DNA of 64,000 nt, from the NCBI GenBank assembly GCA_963805505.1, contig CAWDUP010000007.1:930001-994000 (forward strand). The letters run 5' to 3'. This stretch comes from JANPBY01 sp963805505. Its GTDB lineage: Bacteria; Actinomycetota; Actinomycetes; DATJPE01. The notes beneath the pieces are model-generated. The model did no database searches, was not told where the DNA came from, and saw nothing but the letters and a program-made list of their open reading frames with translations. How positions within the stretch are numbered: position 1 is the first letter of the stretch; the number at the start of each line of letters is the position of its first letter. Below, piece after piece: positions 34,955 through 42,700 of the stretch. The position numbers and the translations under genes were made by a program.

Positions 34955-35776
34955 ATGGAACTCTTGCAGTACGACTTCATGCAGCGGGCGCTCGTCGCTG
35001 CCCTGCTCGTGGGTCTCGCGGCCCCCCTGGTCGGTGTCTTCATCGTGCAACGGCGCCTGGCCCTCATCGGCGACGGCATGGGGCACATCGCACTGACCGG
35101 AGTCGCCATCGGGCTGCTGACCGGCCGGTCTCCGGTGCTCGTGGCGCTCGCCGCCGCCATCCTCGGTGCTGTGTTCGTTGAGGCCGTACGGCTGCGCGGA
35201 CGAGCCTCGGGTGATGTCGCCCTGGCGCTGATCTTCTACGGGGGGATCGCCGGCGGTGTCGTACTCATCAGCAAGGCTCCGGGAGGCAGCGCGGCGACGC
35301 TGAACGCCTACCTGTTCGGCTCGATCACGACCACGACCGCCGCAGACCTGCGGGTCTTCGCCGTGCTGTCGGTGGTGATCCTCGGCCTGACCCTCAGCCT
35401 GGCCCGGCCGTTGTTCGCCGTAGCCGACGACGAGGAGTTCGCGCGCGCGTCCGGCCTTCCCGTCAACCGGCTCAACCTCATGTTGGCCGTGTTGACGGCC
35501 TCCACCATCGTCTTGTCGATGCGGATCATCGGCCTGCTGCTGATCAGCGCCTTGATGGTCGTCCCGGTCGCCACGGCGATCCTCGTCACCCGGTCCTTCC
35601 GGTCCACGATGGCAGTGGCCGTGCTCATCGGCGTCACGGTGTCGGTGGCCGGCGTCGCCGCGTCCTACAGCTGGGACACGCCGTCCGGGGGGACCATCGT
35701 GCTGCTGGCCATCGCCGTCTTCGCCACGATCGCCGCCGGGACGTCGATCCGGCCGCTCCTTCGGCGGCGCCGATGA
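34955..35776 (+). CDS. znuB: zinc ABC transporter permease (ZnuB)
   Basis: A 273-residue ABC-3 family permease with about eight membrane helices. It contains the family motifs FIVQRRLALIGDGMGHIAL near the N-terminus and MRIIGLLLISALMVVPVATA in the second half. It forms the membrane channel for ZnuA-delivered zinc. It starts 8 bases after znuC. Confidence 0.94.
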   Translation: MELLQYDFMQRALVAALLVGLAAPLVGVFIVQRRLALIGDGMGHIALTGVAIGLLTGRSPVLVALAAAILGAVFVEAVRLRGRASGDVALALIFYGGIAGGVVLISKAPGGSAATLNAYLFGSITTTTAADLRVFAVLSVVILGLTLSLARPLFAVADDEEFARASGLPVNRLNLMLAVLTASTIVLSMRIIGLLLISALMVVPVATAILVTRSFRSTMAVAVLIGVTVSVAGVAASYSWDTPSGGTIVLLAIAVFATIAAGTSIRPLLRRRR

Positions 35777-35804
35777 GGTCCTGAACGGAACTGCATCAGC
35801 GGTT

Positions 35805-35827
35805 GCATGCATAGATGCGCATATGCG
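35805..35827. promoter_or_regulatory. overlapping palindromes at the arsR start
   Basis: Three overlapping perfect palindromes (GCATGC 35805-35810, ATGCGCAT 35815-35822, CGCATATGCG 35818-35827) surround the ATG assigned to the ArsR gene. They are a candidate site for ArsR autoregulation or an internal promoter. They also raise the possibility that the true start is GTG 35839. Confidence 0.4.
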
Positions 35828-36168
35828 ACTATCACTATGTGGATTTCGACTCCTCGCTGACCGAGGCCGCCGAGCTGTTTCGCGCGCTGGCCTCACCCGT
35901 GCGCGTCGGCCTGCTGGTGGAGCTGAGCCGTGAGGAGCGATGTGTGCACGACCTGGTGGACGCCCTGGCTGTGGCCCAGCCCCTGGTCAGCCAGCACCTG
36001 CGGATCCTGCGCGGCGCCGGGCTGGTGACCAGCCGCCGGCGCGGACGGGAGGTCGTCTACTCCCTGCGCGACGAGCACATCGCGCACATCGTGCGCGATG
36101 CCGTCCACCATGTCGCCGAGCAGCCAACCGTCGAAGGCCGGCCCGCTCCGACCGGGGCGATCGCATGA
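35815..36168 (+). CDS. ArsR/SmtB-family metalloregulator
   Basis: A 117-residue winged-helix repressor: LFRALASPVRVGLLVEL, then helix-turn-helix AVAQPLVSQHLRILRGAGLV, then the wing SRRRGREVVYSL. The last helix has DEHIAHIVRDAVHH, matching the alpha-5 metal site of SmtB/CzrA-type zinc sensors (Asp-x-His...His). It would derepress when zinc is high, complementary to Zur. Its stop overlaps the next gene's start (ATGA). Confidence 0.9.
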   Translation: MRICDYHYVDFDSSLTEAAELFRALASPVRVGLLVELSREERCVHDLVDALAVAQPLVSQHLRILRGAGLVTSRRRGREVVYSLRDEHIAHIVRDAVHHVAEQPTVEGRPAPTGAIA

Positions 36169-37520
36169 CTCCGCGGCCAGCAGGAACCACGGGAACCACC
36201 AGATCCACCCGTCAACGATCGGCCGTCCGCTCCGCGCTCGCCGAGACCGACGAGTTTCGTAGCGCGCAGGACCTCCACGCCCAGCTTCGCGACGCCGGCG
36301 AGTCAGTCGGTCTGACGACCGTCTATCGCACGCTGCAGTCGTTGGCCGACGCTGGTGAGGTCGACGTGCTTCGCACGGGTGACGGTGAGGCCGTCTACCG
36401 GCGGTGCAGCGACACGCATCACCACCACCTGGTCTGCCGGATCTGCGGACGAACCGTCGAGGTCGAAGGCCCGGCCGTGGAGGCGTGGGCCAAGGGAGTC
36501 GCCCAGGAGCACGGGTTCGTCGATGCGGCGCACACCGTAGAGATCGTCGGCACCTGCTCCGCCTGCGCGGCGAACGAGCGGCGCCGACTGATGGGCGCCA
36601 CCCACCAGCACACGGGACAACCGAGCACCAGCACCGGGGCTGCCTACAGCGGGCGGTTGGCCGCAGCCCTCGCGATCGCCGTCGTCGTGCTCGTGGTCCA
36701 GGTCGTCGGGGGTCTGCTCACCGGCAGCCTCGCGCTGCTGGCCGACGCCGGACACATCCTCACCGACGTGGTTGGGGTTGGGCTGGCCCTTGCTGCCGTC
36801 ACCTACGCCAACCGGCCCGCGCCGGCGCATCGCACGTACGGAAACTTCCGGGTCGAGATCCTGGCGGCTCTCGTGAACGGGGTCCTGCTGCTCATCGTGG
36901 CGACGTTCGTCGTTGTCGAGGCCGTCCAGCGCTGGAACGACACGCCCGACATCGAGGCGGGACCGATGGTGGCCGTCGCCGTTTTCGGCCTGTTCGCCAA
37001 TCTGGCGAGCCTGCTCCTGCTCCACGGCGGACAGTCGCACAGCCTGAACGTTCGTGGCGCGTACCTCGAGGTGCTCGGCGACCTGGTCGGGTCGGGACTC
37101 GTCATCGTGGCCGGCGTGGTGGTGTGGCTCACCGGGTGGCAGCGGGCGGATGTCCTTGCGTCGCTGCTGATCGCCGCATTCATCGTCCCGCGCGCCGTCG
37201 GGCTGCTGCGGTCGACGGGACATGTCCTGCTGGAGAGCACACCACCTGGCCTGGACCTCGACGAGGTGCGCCGCCACATCACGGACCTGCCGGGCGTCCT
37301 CGACGTGCACGATCTGCACGCATGGACGATCACCAGCGGCATGCCCGTCCTGTCGGCCCACGTCGTCGTCGAGCAGGCGGTGCTGGCCGAGGCGTGCAAC
37401 GACTACGCCGTGCTTGACCGGCTCGGCCGATGCCTCGAGGCGGATTTCGACGTGGACCACTGCACGTTCCAGCTCGAGCCAGCGGCGCACGCCGCTCACG
37501 AGCACCCGGCTCACGACTGA
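36165..37520 (+). CDS. fused Zur-type Fur regulator and CDF zinc exporter
   Basis: One 451-codon frame encodes two full proteins. Residues 1-142 form a Fur-family regulator: helix-turn-helix SVGLTTVYRTLQSL, the HHHHLVCRIC hinge, and CxxC pairs CRIC and CSAC for structural zinc. Residues 143-451 form a cation diffusion facilitator with about six helices. Its metal motif is HILTD in helix 2, helix 5 carries EVLGD (Glu where His is often found), then a cytoplasmic ferredoxin-like domain and a His-rich C-terminus (HAAHEHPAHD). The junction Met143 (ATG 36591) could be an internal start. TGA exists in the +1 frame at 36589-36591, overlapping that ATG, so a single-base indel could have fused two coupled genes. 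Confidence 0.85.
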   Translation: MTPRPAGTTGTTRSTRQRSAVRSALAETDEFRSAQDLHAQLRDAGESVGLTTVYRTLQSLADAGEVDVLRTGDGEAVYRRCSDTHHHHLVCRICGRTVEVEGPAVEAWAKGVAQEHGFVDAAHTVEIVGTCSACAANERRRLMGATHQHTGQPSTSTGAAYSGRLAAALAIAVVVLVVQVVGGLLTGSLALLADAGHILTDVVGVGLALAAVTYANRPAPAHRTYGNFRVEILAALVNGVLLLIVATFVVVEAVQRWNDTPDIEAGPMVAVAVFGLFANLASLLLLHGGQSHSLNVRGAYLEVLGDLVGSGLVIVAGVVVWLTGWQRADVLASLLIAAFIVPRAVGLLRSTGHVLLESTPPGLDLDEVRRHITDLPGVLDVHDLHAWTITSGMPVLSAHVVVEQAVLAEACNDYAVLDRLGRCLEADFDVDHCTFQLEPAAHAAHEHPAHD

Positions 37521-37526
37521 GTGGCA

Positions 37527-38051
37527 TCAGCCTTCAGCGAGGTCGGCGAGCTTTCCGACAGTTGTGATGTTGCGGCCCGTCCCCTGCACGCCGAGAACCT
37601 TCGCGATGAGCGGCGAGGTGAGCTTGGTCTTGTGGACGCCGCCGTGATAGCGAAGGTGCAGGTCCTGACCGATCACGCGCCACTCATCCGGGCTGACGTC
37701 GCGCTCGGCCAGCGCTGCTACGCCCGCCTTGGCCGGCTTGCCCGTCAGGAAGTAGATGTGGGCGAAGCGCGGATCGAGGATCTCGAAGGGATAGGCGTCC
37801 AACGCCCGGCGCAGCTGGGCGGAGCTGCGGCTGATCACTTCACGGACGTAGCCGTAGCGCTTGGTGATGGCCTTCTCCAGTGCACGATCGAAGTCTTCGG
37901 ACGACCCCGGCGGATCGCACAGCAAGTTGCCCGACGCGATGAACGTCGAGATCTCGCTAGCCCCCAGCTCCGCTGCGATGTCGCGCAGCTCGGCCATGGG
38001 TAGCTTGGCGCCGCCGACGTTGACCGCGCGGATGAGATGGACTCGAGGCAC
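37527..38051 (-). CDS. DUF1697 family protein
   Basis: A 174-residue protein with the family's opening strand VHLIRAVNVGGAKLPMAELR, the STFIASGNLLCD segment, and a C-terminal TKLTSPLIAKVLGVQGTGRN. DUF1697 proteins are common in bacteria and have no established function. GTG 38051 gives the normal length; the frame upstream is not conserved. It is convergent with the zinc operon (6 bases apart). Confidence 0.88.
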   Translation of the reverse strand: MPRVHLIRAVNVGGAKLPMAELRDIAAELGASEISTFIASGNLLCDPPGSSEDFDRALEKAITKRYGYVREVISRSSAQLRRALDAYPFEILDPRFAHIYFLTGKPAKAGVAALAERDVSPDEWRVIGQDLHLRYHGGVHKTKLTSPLIAKVLGVQGTGRNITTVGKLADLAEG

Positions 38052-38104
38052 GAGGCAAGTATGACGTTCCGGAACAGCCGCGGTTGGCGCCCGATCGTGG
38101 TCGT

Positions 38105-38860
38105 TCAGGCCGAGCCGTACCGTCGATCCCGTCGGGCATAGTCCTCGCAGGCCTGCCACAGGTGCCGTCGGTCGACGTCGGGCCAGCGCTGGTCGAGGAA
38201 GGCGAGCTCGGCGTAGGCCGCCTGCCACAGCAAGAAGTTCGACGTGCGCTGCTCCCCCGAGGATCGGATGAACAAGTCGACGTCGGGAAGATCAGGCTCG
38301 TCGAGGCGCGCGGCGACGGCTGCCTCGTCGACGGCGCCAGGGGAAAGCGTGCCAGCCATCACGTCCCGAGCTATCTGGGCGGCGGCGTCGGCGATCTCGG
38401 CGCGGCCACCGTAGTTGACGCACATCGTCAGAGTGAGTACGTCGTTGCCGGCCGTGAGCCGTTCAGCCTCTTCGAGCTCGTCGATCACGCTCTTCCACAG
38501 CCGCCTCCGGCGCCCGGCCCAGAGCACCCGAACGCCCATCGCGTGCATCTCGTCGCGGCGGCGACGGATCACGTCCCTGTTGAACCCCATGAGGAAGCGC
38601 ACCTCGTCGGGTGAGCGCCGCCAGTTCTCCGTGGAGAAGGCATAGGCCGAGACGTAGCCCACCCCCAGCTCGATCGCGCCCTCCACGACGTCGAACAGCG
38701 CTGCCTCGCCGGCCTCGTGGCCCGCGGTGCGAGGCAGGCCCCTGTCCTTGGCCCATCGGCCGTTGCCGTCCATGACCACGGCAACATGCCGGGGGACGAG
38801 GTTCTTCGGGATCGCCGGCGGTCGGACCCCGCTGGCATGCGGCGTCGGCGGTCGGGGCAC
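38105..38860 (-). CDS. uppS: isoprenyl transferase (undecaprenyl diphosphate synthase family)
   Basis: A 251-residue cis-prenyltransferase supplying polyprenyl diphosphate carriers for peptidoglycan and glycan synthesis. Motifs seen are the diphosphate-binding VAVVMDGNGRWAKDRGLPR (Asp), GHEAG, SAYAFSTENWRRSP and the C-terminal DLFIRSSGEQRTSNFLLWQ with downstream AYAE. Product chain length cannot be read from sequence. It follows recO on the - strand. Confidence 0.95.
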   Translation of the reverse strand: MPRPPTPHASGVRPPAIPKNLVPRHVAVVMDGNGRWAKDRGLPRTAGHEAGEAALFDVVEGAIELGVGYVSAYAFSTENWRRSPDEVRFLMGFNRDVIRRRRDEMHAMGVRVLWAGRRRRLWKSVIDELEEAERLTAGNDVLTLTMCVNYGGRAEIADAAAQIARDVMAGTLSPGAVDEAAVAARLDEPDLPDVDLFIRSSGEQRTSNFLLWQAAYAELAFLDQRWPDVDRRHLWQACEDYARRDRRYGSA

Positions 38861-38891
38861 GCGCCAAACCTAGCCCGCGAGGATGGCTCCG

Positions 38892-39632
38892 TCAGCGAGG
38901 CGGGGTGCGCTCAACCAGCCGCAGGGACCGCAGGCCGCGTTCGAGGTGCCACTGGACGTAGGCCGCCGCGATACCGCTGGCCTCGCTGCGATGGCGCTGC
39001 TCGCTGGCGTCGGCCACCTGCCAGTCACCGACCAGCAGCGCCGCGAGCAGGATGAGGGTGTCGGGGGCGGGCGTCGCCGCCCCCGCCGGTCGGCAGGTGC
39101 TGCACACACTGCCCCCCGCGGCCGGCGAAAAGCTTCGGTGCGGACCCGACGCCCCGCACCGAGCACAGTCGTCGAAGCTCGGTGCCCATCCGGCGACGGC
39201 CAGCGAGCGCAGCAGGTAGGAGTCGAGGATCAGCCCGGCATCGTGCTCTCCTGCCGCGAGGGCGCGTAGCCCCGCAACCAGCAGCAGGTACTGCTGGACG
39301 GCAGGCTCGTGCTCCTCGTCGGTCAGCCGTTCAGCGGTTTCGAGCATCGCCGTTCCGGCGGTGTAGCGCCCATAGTCCCCGGCGAGCCCGGAGCCGTAGC
39401 CGTGGAACGCCTCCACCTGAGTCACGATGTCGAGGCTGCGGCCGGTGTAGAGCTGCACGTCGACGTGGCTGAACGGCTCGAGCCGGGCGCCGAACTTCGA
39501 CGAGGTGCGGCGGACGCCCTTCGCCACGGCCCGGACCCGGCCGTTGTCCCGAGTGAGCAGCGTGATGATCCGGTCGGCTTCGCCGAGCTTCTGGGTGCGG
39601 AGCACGACGGCTTCGTCCCGATAGAGGCTCAC
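38892..39632 (-). CDS. recO: DNA repair protein RecO
   Basis: A 246-residue RecFOR-pathway protein that helps load RecA on SSB-coated DNA. It has the N-terminal OB fold (LYRDEAVVLRTQKLGEADRIITLLTR), a helical middle region, and a zinc finger CARCGA...CSTC near residues 160-188. It is upstream of uppS with a 31-bp gap, the usual actinobacterial order. Confidence 0.95.
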   Translation of the reverse strand: MSLYRDEAVVLRTQKLGEADRIITLLTRDNGRVRAVAKGVRRTSSKFGARLEPFSHVDVQLYTGRSLDIVTQVEAFHGYGSGLAGDYGRYTAGTAMLETAERLTDEEHEPAVQQYLLLVAGLRALAAGEHDAGLILDSYLLRSLAVAGWAPSFDDCARCGASGPHRSFSPAAGGSVCSTCRPAGAATPAPDTLILLAALLVGDWQVADASEQRHRSEASGIAAAYVQWHLERGLRSLRLVERTPPR

Positions 39633-39733
39633 CGAAGCATCGTCTCATCAAGCGCCCCCGTGACCTGGCCACCAACAGCCCGGTCCGGCGATATTGCGTG
39701 GGATCTGGCGGCCCGGTCGGTCAGACTGCGCGG

Positions 39734-40510
39734 ATGCCGTCCACAGACCCAGCCCTTCTCGCCCGCGTCGAGCAGTACTACGACGAAGTGCCGAGAACCG
39801 CGGCCGACGTCGAGGAGTGCGGCCCTTTCACTCTGTTCCGCAGCCGGGCCGGCTGGCCCTACTACGCCCGCCCCCGCCTCGGGCTGACCCAGGACATCAC
39901 GAGCGATGACGTTGAGGCTCTGCGCCAGTTGCAGGTGTCTCGCAGCGTCCCCGAGACCATCGAATGGGTGCCAGCGACCACGCCGAGCCTAAGCAGGGCC
40001 GCTGCTGAAGCTGGGCTGGCGGTGAGCGAGTTTCCGCTTATGGTGCTTGGTGATTCCGCGCCAGCACAGGCCCCGGTGGCGGCCGGTTTCGAGGTACGCC
40101 TGCTAACGGGGGACGACCCTTCCCTCCTCGAGGTCATGACCGCCGTGCACCGAGGTTTCGGGAGCGAGGGTGGCCCGGACGAGGCGGAGATCTTGCACGT
40201 CCGCACTCGGATCAGCGCTGGTCTTCAGGTCGTGGCAGCAGCCTTCGACTCCGACGGGCGCGCCGTCGGCGGCGGCGCCCACCAGCCGGTCGGCGACGTT
40301 ACTGAGCTGGTCGGGATCGCCGTCCTCGAGTCCCACCGACGGCGTGGCCTGGGGGCCGCAATCACTGACGCGCTCGTGAAGGCTGCCGGCGCGGCAGGAG
40401 TAGACCTCGTGTTCCTGTCTGCTGGCGACGACGCGGTCGCGCGGACCTACGCGCGGGTCGGCTTCGACGTCATCGGCACGGCAGCTTCGGCAGAGCCTCC
40501 GACCGGCTAG
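39734..40510 (+). CDS. GNAT family N-acetyltransferase
   Basis: A 258-residue protein. The N-terminal half is a less conserved domain containing GWPYYARPRLG. The C-terminal GNAT domain has VGIAVLESHRRRGLGAAITDALVKAAG (acetyl-CoA loop RRRGLG) and a YARVGFDVIG motif. ATG 39734 is preferred over 39698. The acceptor is unknown. Confidence 0.85.
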   Translation: MPSTDPALLARVEQYYDEVPRTAADVEECGPFTLFRSRAGWPYYARPRLGLTQDITSDDVEALRQLQVSRSVPETIEWVPATTPSLSRAAAEAGLAVSEFPLMVLGDSAPAQAPVAAGFEVRLLTGDDPSLLEVMTAVHRGFGSEGGPDEAEILHVRTRISAGLQVVAAAFDSDGRAVGGGAHQPVGDVTELVGIAVLESHRRRGLGAAITDALVKAAGAAGVDLVFLSAGDDAVARTYARVGFDVIGTAASAEPPTG

Positions 40511-40545
40511 CTCACCACGTCCGCCGGACCGAGCTTCGTGGGCCT

Positions 40546-40603
40546 AAGTCGAACTGTTCGACTTGCCGGGCTTATGGACCCCCCAAGTGGAACAGTTCGA
40601 CTT
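40546..40603. repeat. paired-palindrome element, locus 1 (downstream of leuA)
   Basis: A perfect 19-bp palindrome AAGTCGAAC-T-GTTCGACTT (40546-40564) is followed, at a 39-bp period, by a second with one mismatch, AAGTGGAAC-A-GTTCGACTT (40585-40603). The 20-bp spacer contains GGGCTTATGGACCC, a small GGG/CCC stem. The element lies between the stops of the convergent GNAT and leuA genes and may act as a terminator or processing site. The same arrangement recurs at 50393-50450. Confidence 0.85.
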
Positions 40604-40625
40604 TCAGGACTGGGCGAATCCTCGC

Positions 40626-42389
40626 TCAGCGTTCGGCGCGGTTCACTGCTGAGACGACCGCCTTGAGGGACGCCGTGACGATGTTGGGATCGATGCCGAC
40701 GCCCCAGAGCACGCGGTCGCCGACGGCGCACTCGAGATAGGCGGCCGCCTTGGCGTCGCCGCCCGCAGAGAGTGCGTGCTCGTGGTAGTCGAGGACGCGC
40801 ACGTCCACGCCGTACGCACCCATCGCCGCGCAGAAGGCGGCGATCGGACCGTTGCCCTCCCCCGCCAGCGTGACCTCGGCACCGCCATCGGCAAGCACGA
40901 CGCTCAGCGAGTCAAGCTCGTCGACGGCCGCCGACTGCTCCAGGGAGCGCAAGGAGAACCGCCCCCAGGGAGCGCGCGCGTCGGGGAGGTATTCGTCCGT
41001 GAAGGCTGCCCAGATCTCCTCCGGCAGCACCTCTCCGCCGTCGGAGTCGGTCTTGGTCTGGATCACCTGGCTGAACTCGATCTGCAGCCGACGCGGGAGA
41101 TCGAGGGAGTGCTCGCTCTTGAGGATGTAGGCCACGCCGCCCTTGCCGGACTGGCTGTTGACGCGGATCACGGCCTCGTAGGTGCGACCGACGTCCTTGG
41201 GGTCGATCGGCAGATAGGGCACCGCCCAGGGGATCTCGTCGACCGTCTTGCCCGCCGCCGCGGCATCACGCTCGAGGTGCTCGAAGCCCTTCTTGATCGC
41301 GTCCTGGTGCGATCCCGAGAACGCCGTGTAGACCAGGTCACCCCCGTAGGGATGCCGCTCGTGGACCGGCAGCTGGTTGCAGTACTCGACGGTTCGGCGG
41401 ATCTCGTCGATGTCGGAGAAGTCGATCTCCGGGTCGACGCCCTGACTGAAGCAGTTGAGACCGAGGGTCACCAGACAGACGTTGCCGGTGCGTTCTCCGT
41501 TGCCGAACAGCGTCCCTTCGATGCGGTCGGCACCGGCCATGTAACCGAGCTCGGCCGCGGCCACTGCCGTCCCCCTGTCATTGTGCGGGTGCAGGGAAAG
41601 CACGACGGAGTCCCGGTAGGCGAGGTTTCGGTGCATCCATTCGATGGAGTCGGCGTAGACGTTGGGCGTCGCCATCTCGACAGTGGCCGGCAGGTTGACG
41701 ATCGCCTTGTGATCCGGCGAAGGCTTCCAGACGTCGTTGACGGCATTGCAGACCTCGACGGCGTAGTCGAGCTCGGTGCCCGTGTAGGACTCCGGGGAGT
41801 ACTCGAAACGGATGTCGGTCGAGAGCACGGTGTCGGTCAGCTTGAGGCACAGCTTGGCTGCCTCGACGGCGATGGCCGTGATCCCGTCCTTGTCGAGGCC
41901 GAAGACCACTCGGCGCTGCAGGGTGGACGTGGAGTTGTAGAGGTGCACGATCGCCTTGTCGGCGCCTGCGATGGACTCATACGTCCGCTCGATCAGCTCC
42001 GGCCGCGCCTGGGTCAGCACCTGGATCGTCACATCGTCGGGGACCAGGTCGTCCTCGATCAGCTGCCGAACGAAGTCGAAGTCGGTTTGACTGGCCGAGG
42101 GGAAGCCGACCTCGATCTCCTTGTAGCCCATGGCGACCAGCAGCTCGAACATCCGCTTCTTGCGCGGCGCGGTCATCGGGTCGATCAGCGCCTGGTTGCC
42201 GTCCCGCAGGTCGACGCTGCACCACAACGGAGCGCGCTCGATGCGGGCCGACGGCCAGGTGCGGTCGGCTAGGCCGACCGGTGCGAAGGGGGTGTACTTG
42301 CCGATCGGCATGGCCGACGGCTGCTGCGCGATCCCGTGGGTCGTACGGGCTGTCGCGGGTCGATCGGTTGGCTGTGGCTGGCCGTTCAT
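40626..42389 (-). CDS. leuA: 2-isopropylmalate synthase (LeuA)
   Basis: The first committed enzyme of leucine synthesis, condensing acetyl-CoA with 2-ketoisovalerate. The 587-residue protein has the HMGL-like barrel (WCSVDLRDGNQALIDPM with metal Asp, LHPHNDRGTAVA with metal His, and LFGNGERTGNV) and a C-terminal LeuA regulatory domain for leucine feedback. This is the long actinobacterial type. ATG 42389 has GCAGGAG five bases upstream; the ATG at 42410 lacks one. A leader peptide and hairpin precede it. Confidence 0.96.
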   Translation of the reverse strand: MNGQPQPTDRPATARTTHGIAQQPSAMPIGKYTPFAPVGLADRTWPSARIERAPLWCSVDLRDGNQALIDPMTAPRKKRMFELLVAMGYKEIEVGFPSASQTDFDFVRQLIEDDLVPDDVTIQVLTQARPELIERTYESIAGADKAIVHLYNSTSTLQRRVVFGLDKDGITAIAVEAAKLCLKLTDTVLSTDIRFEYSPESYTGTELDYAVEVCNAVNDVWKPSPDHKAIVNLPATVEMATPNVYADSIEWMHRNLAYRDSVVLSLHPHNDRGTAVAAAELGYMAGADRIEGTLFGNGERTGNVCLVTLGLNCFSQGVDPEIDFSDIDEIRRTVEYCNQLPVHERHPYGGDLVYTAFSGSHQDAIKKGFEHLERDAAAAGKTVDEIPWAVPYLPIDPKDVGRTYEAVIRVNSQSGKGGVAYILKSEHSLDLPRRLQIEFSQVIQTKTDSDGGEVLPEEIWAAFTDEYLPDARAPWGRFSLRSLEQSAAVDELDSLSVVLADGGAEVTLAGEGNGPIAAFCAAMGAYGVDVRVLDYHEHALSAGGDAKAAAYLECAVGDRVLWGVGIDPNIVTASLKAVVSAVNRAER

Positions 42390-42435
42390 GGAGTCTCCTG
42401 CGGTCGTCACGGGGGGAGCCGGCGCACACCGATCA

Positions 42436-42476
42436 CCGCGACGAGGGGGCCGACCCGTCAGGAGGCCTCGTCGCGG
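42436..42476 (-). promoter_or_regulatory. leuA leader hairpin (candidate attenuator)
   Basis: A perfect 11-bp inverted repeat (CCGCGACGAGG / CCTCGTCGCGG) with a 19-base loop. Its 5' arm overlaps the last codons of the leader peptide, and the loop contains the peptide stop and a CCTCC sequence. CTCCTG in the leader can also pair with CAGGAG of the leuA ribosome binding site, so translational control is possible. No T-run follows. Confidence 0.6.
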
Positions 42477-42502
42477 CGACTAAGGAGCGAGTCGAACCGC
42501 AT
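42458..42502 (-). CDS. leuL: putative leuA leader peptide (14 aa)
   Basis: A 14-codon ORF (MRFDSLLSRRDEAS) lies 68 bases upstream of leuA. It contains adjacent leucine codons CTC-CTT, the second rare in this GC-rich genome. A -10-like TACGCT (42509-42514) is six bases upstream of the ATG, so the message would be leaderless and begin with this peptide. The peptide ends inside the hairpin at 42436-42476. Leucine-dependent ribosome pausing is an inference. Confidence 0.55.
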   Translation of the reverse strand: MRFDSLLSRRDEAS

Positions 42503-42574
42503 GCCGCCAGCGTAGCGGACCCACTCCTCAGATTGCCCCCACCCCGCGGAGTGCCGCCTTGATGTGCCGCCTCG

Positions 42575-42680
42575 GACCGGGTGGGCCGGAAGCAGCACGC
42601 TCGCCCACCCGGCCGCATGGTCATGCGGCCTCCTGCCAGGCCCAGCCACGCTCGCTTACCCGCTCCCGGCCCACCCGGTC
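42575..42680 (-). terminator. nested hairpins after era
   Basis: The era-leuA gap holds a perfect 15-bp outer stem (42575-42589 with 42666-42680) enclosing a 9-bp hairpin GGCCGCATG/CATGCGGCC (42611-42630). A third copy of GCCCACCCGG at 42603-42612 can compete for the left arm. This is a likely era terminator with alternative folds. Confidence 0.6.
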
Positions 42681-42700
42681 AGAGGCTCCGGTGGTGCGGG

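Noticed and set aside
36591..37520. Annotating a separate CDF gene from ATG 36591
   Set aside because: The frame is continuous with the Zur domain and no stop intervenes, so the sequence as given supports one ORF; the alternative is recorded under the fusion.
40546..40603. Possible LexA/SOS boxes (GAAC...GTTC half-sites)
   Set aside because: Actinobacterial LexA sites need GAAC-N4-GTTC; here the half-sites are one base apart, and the sites lie after stop codons of leuA and dnaJ.
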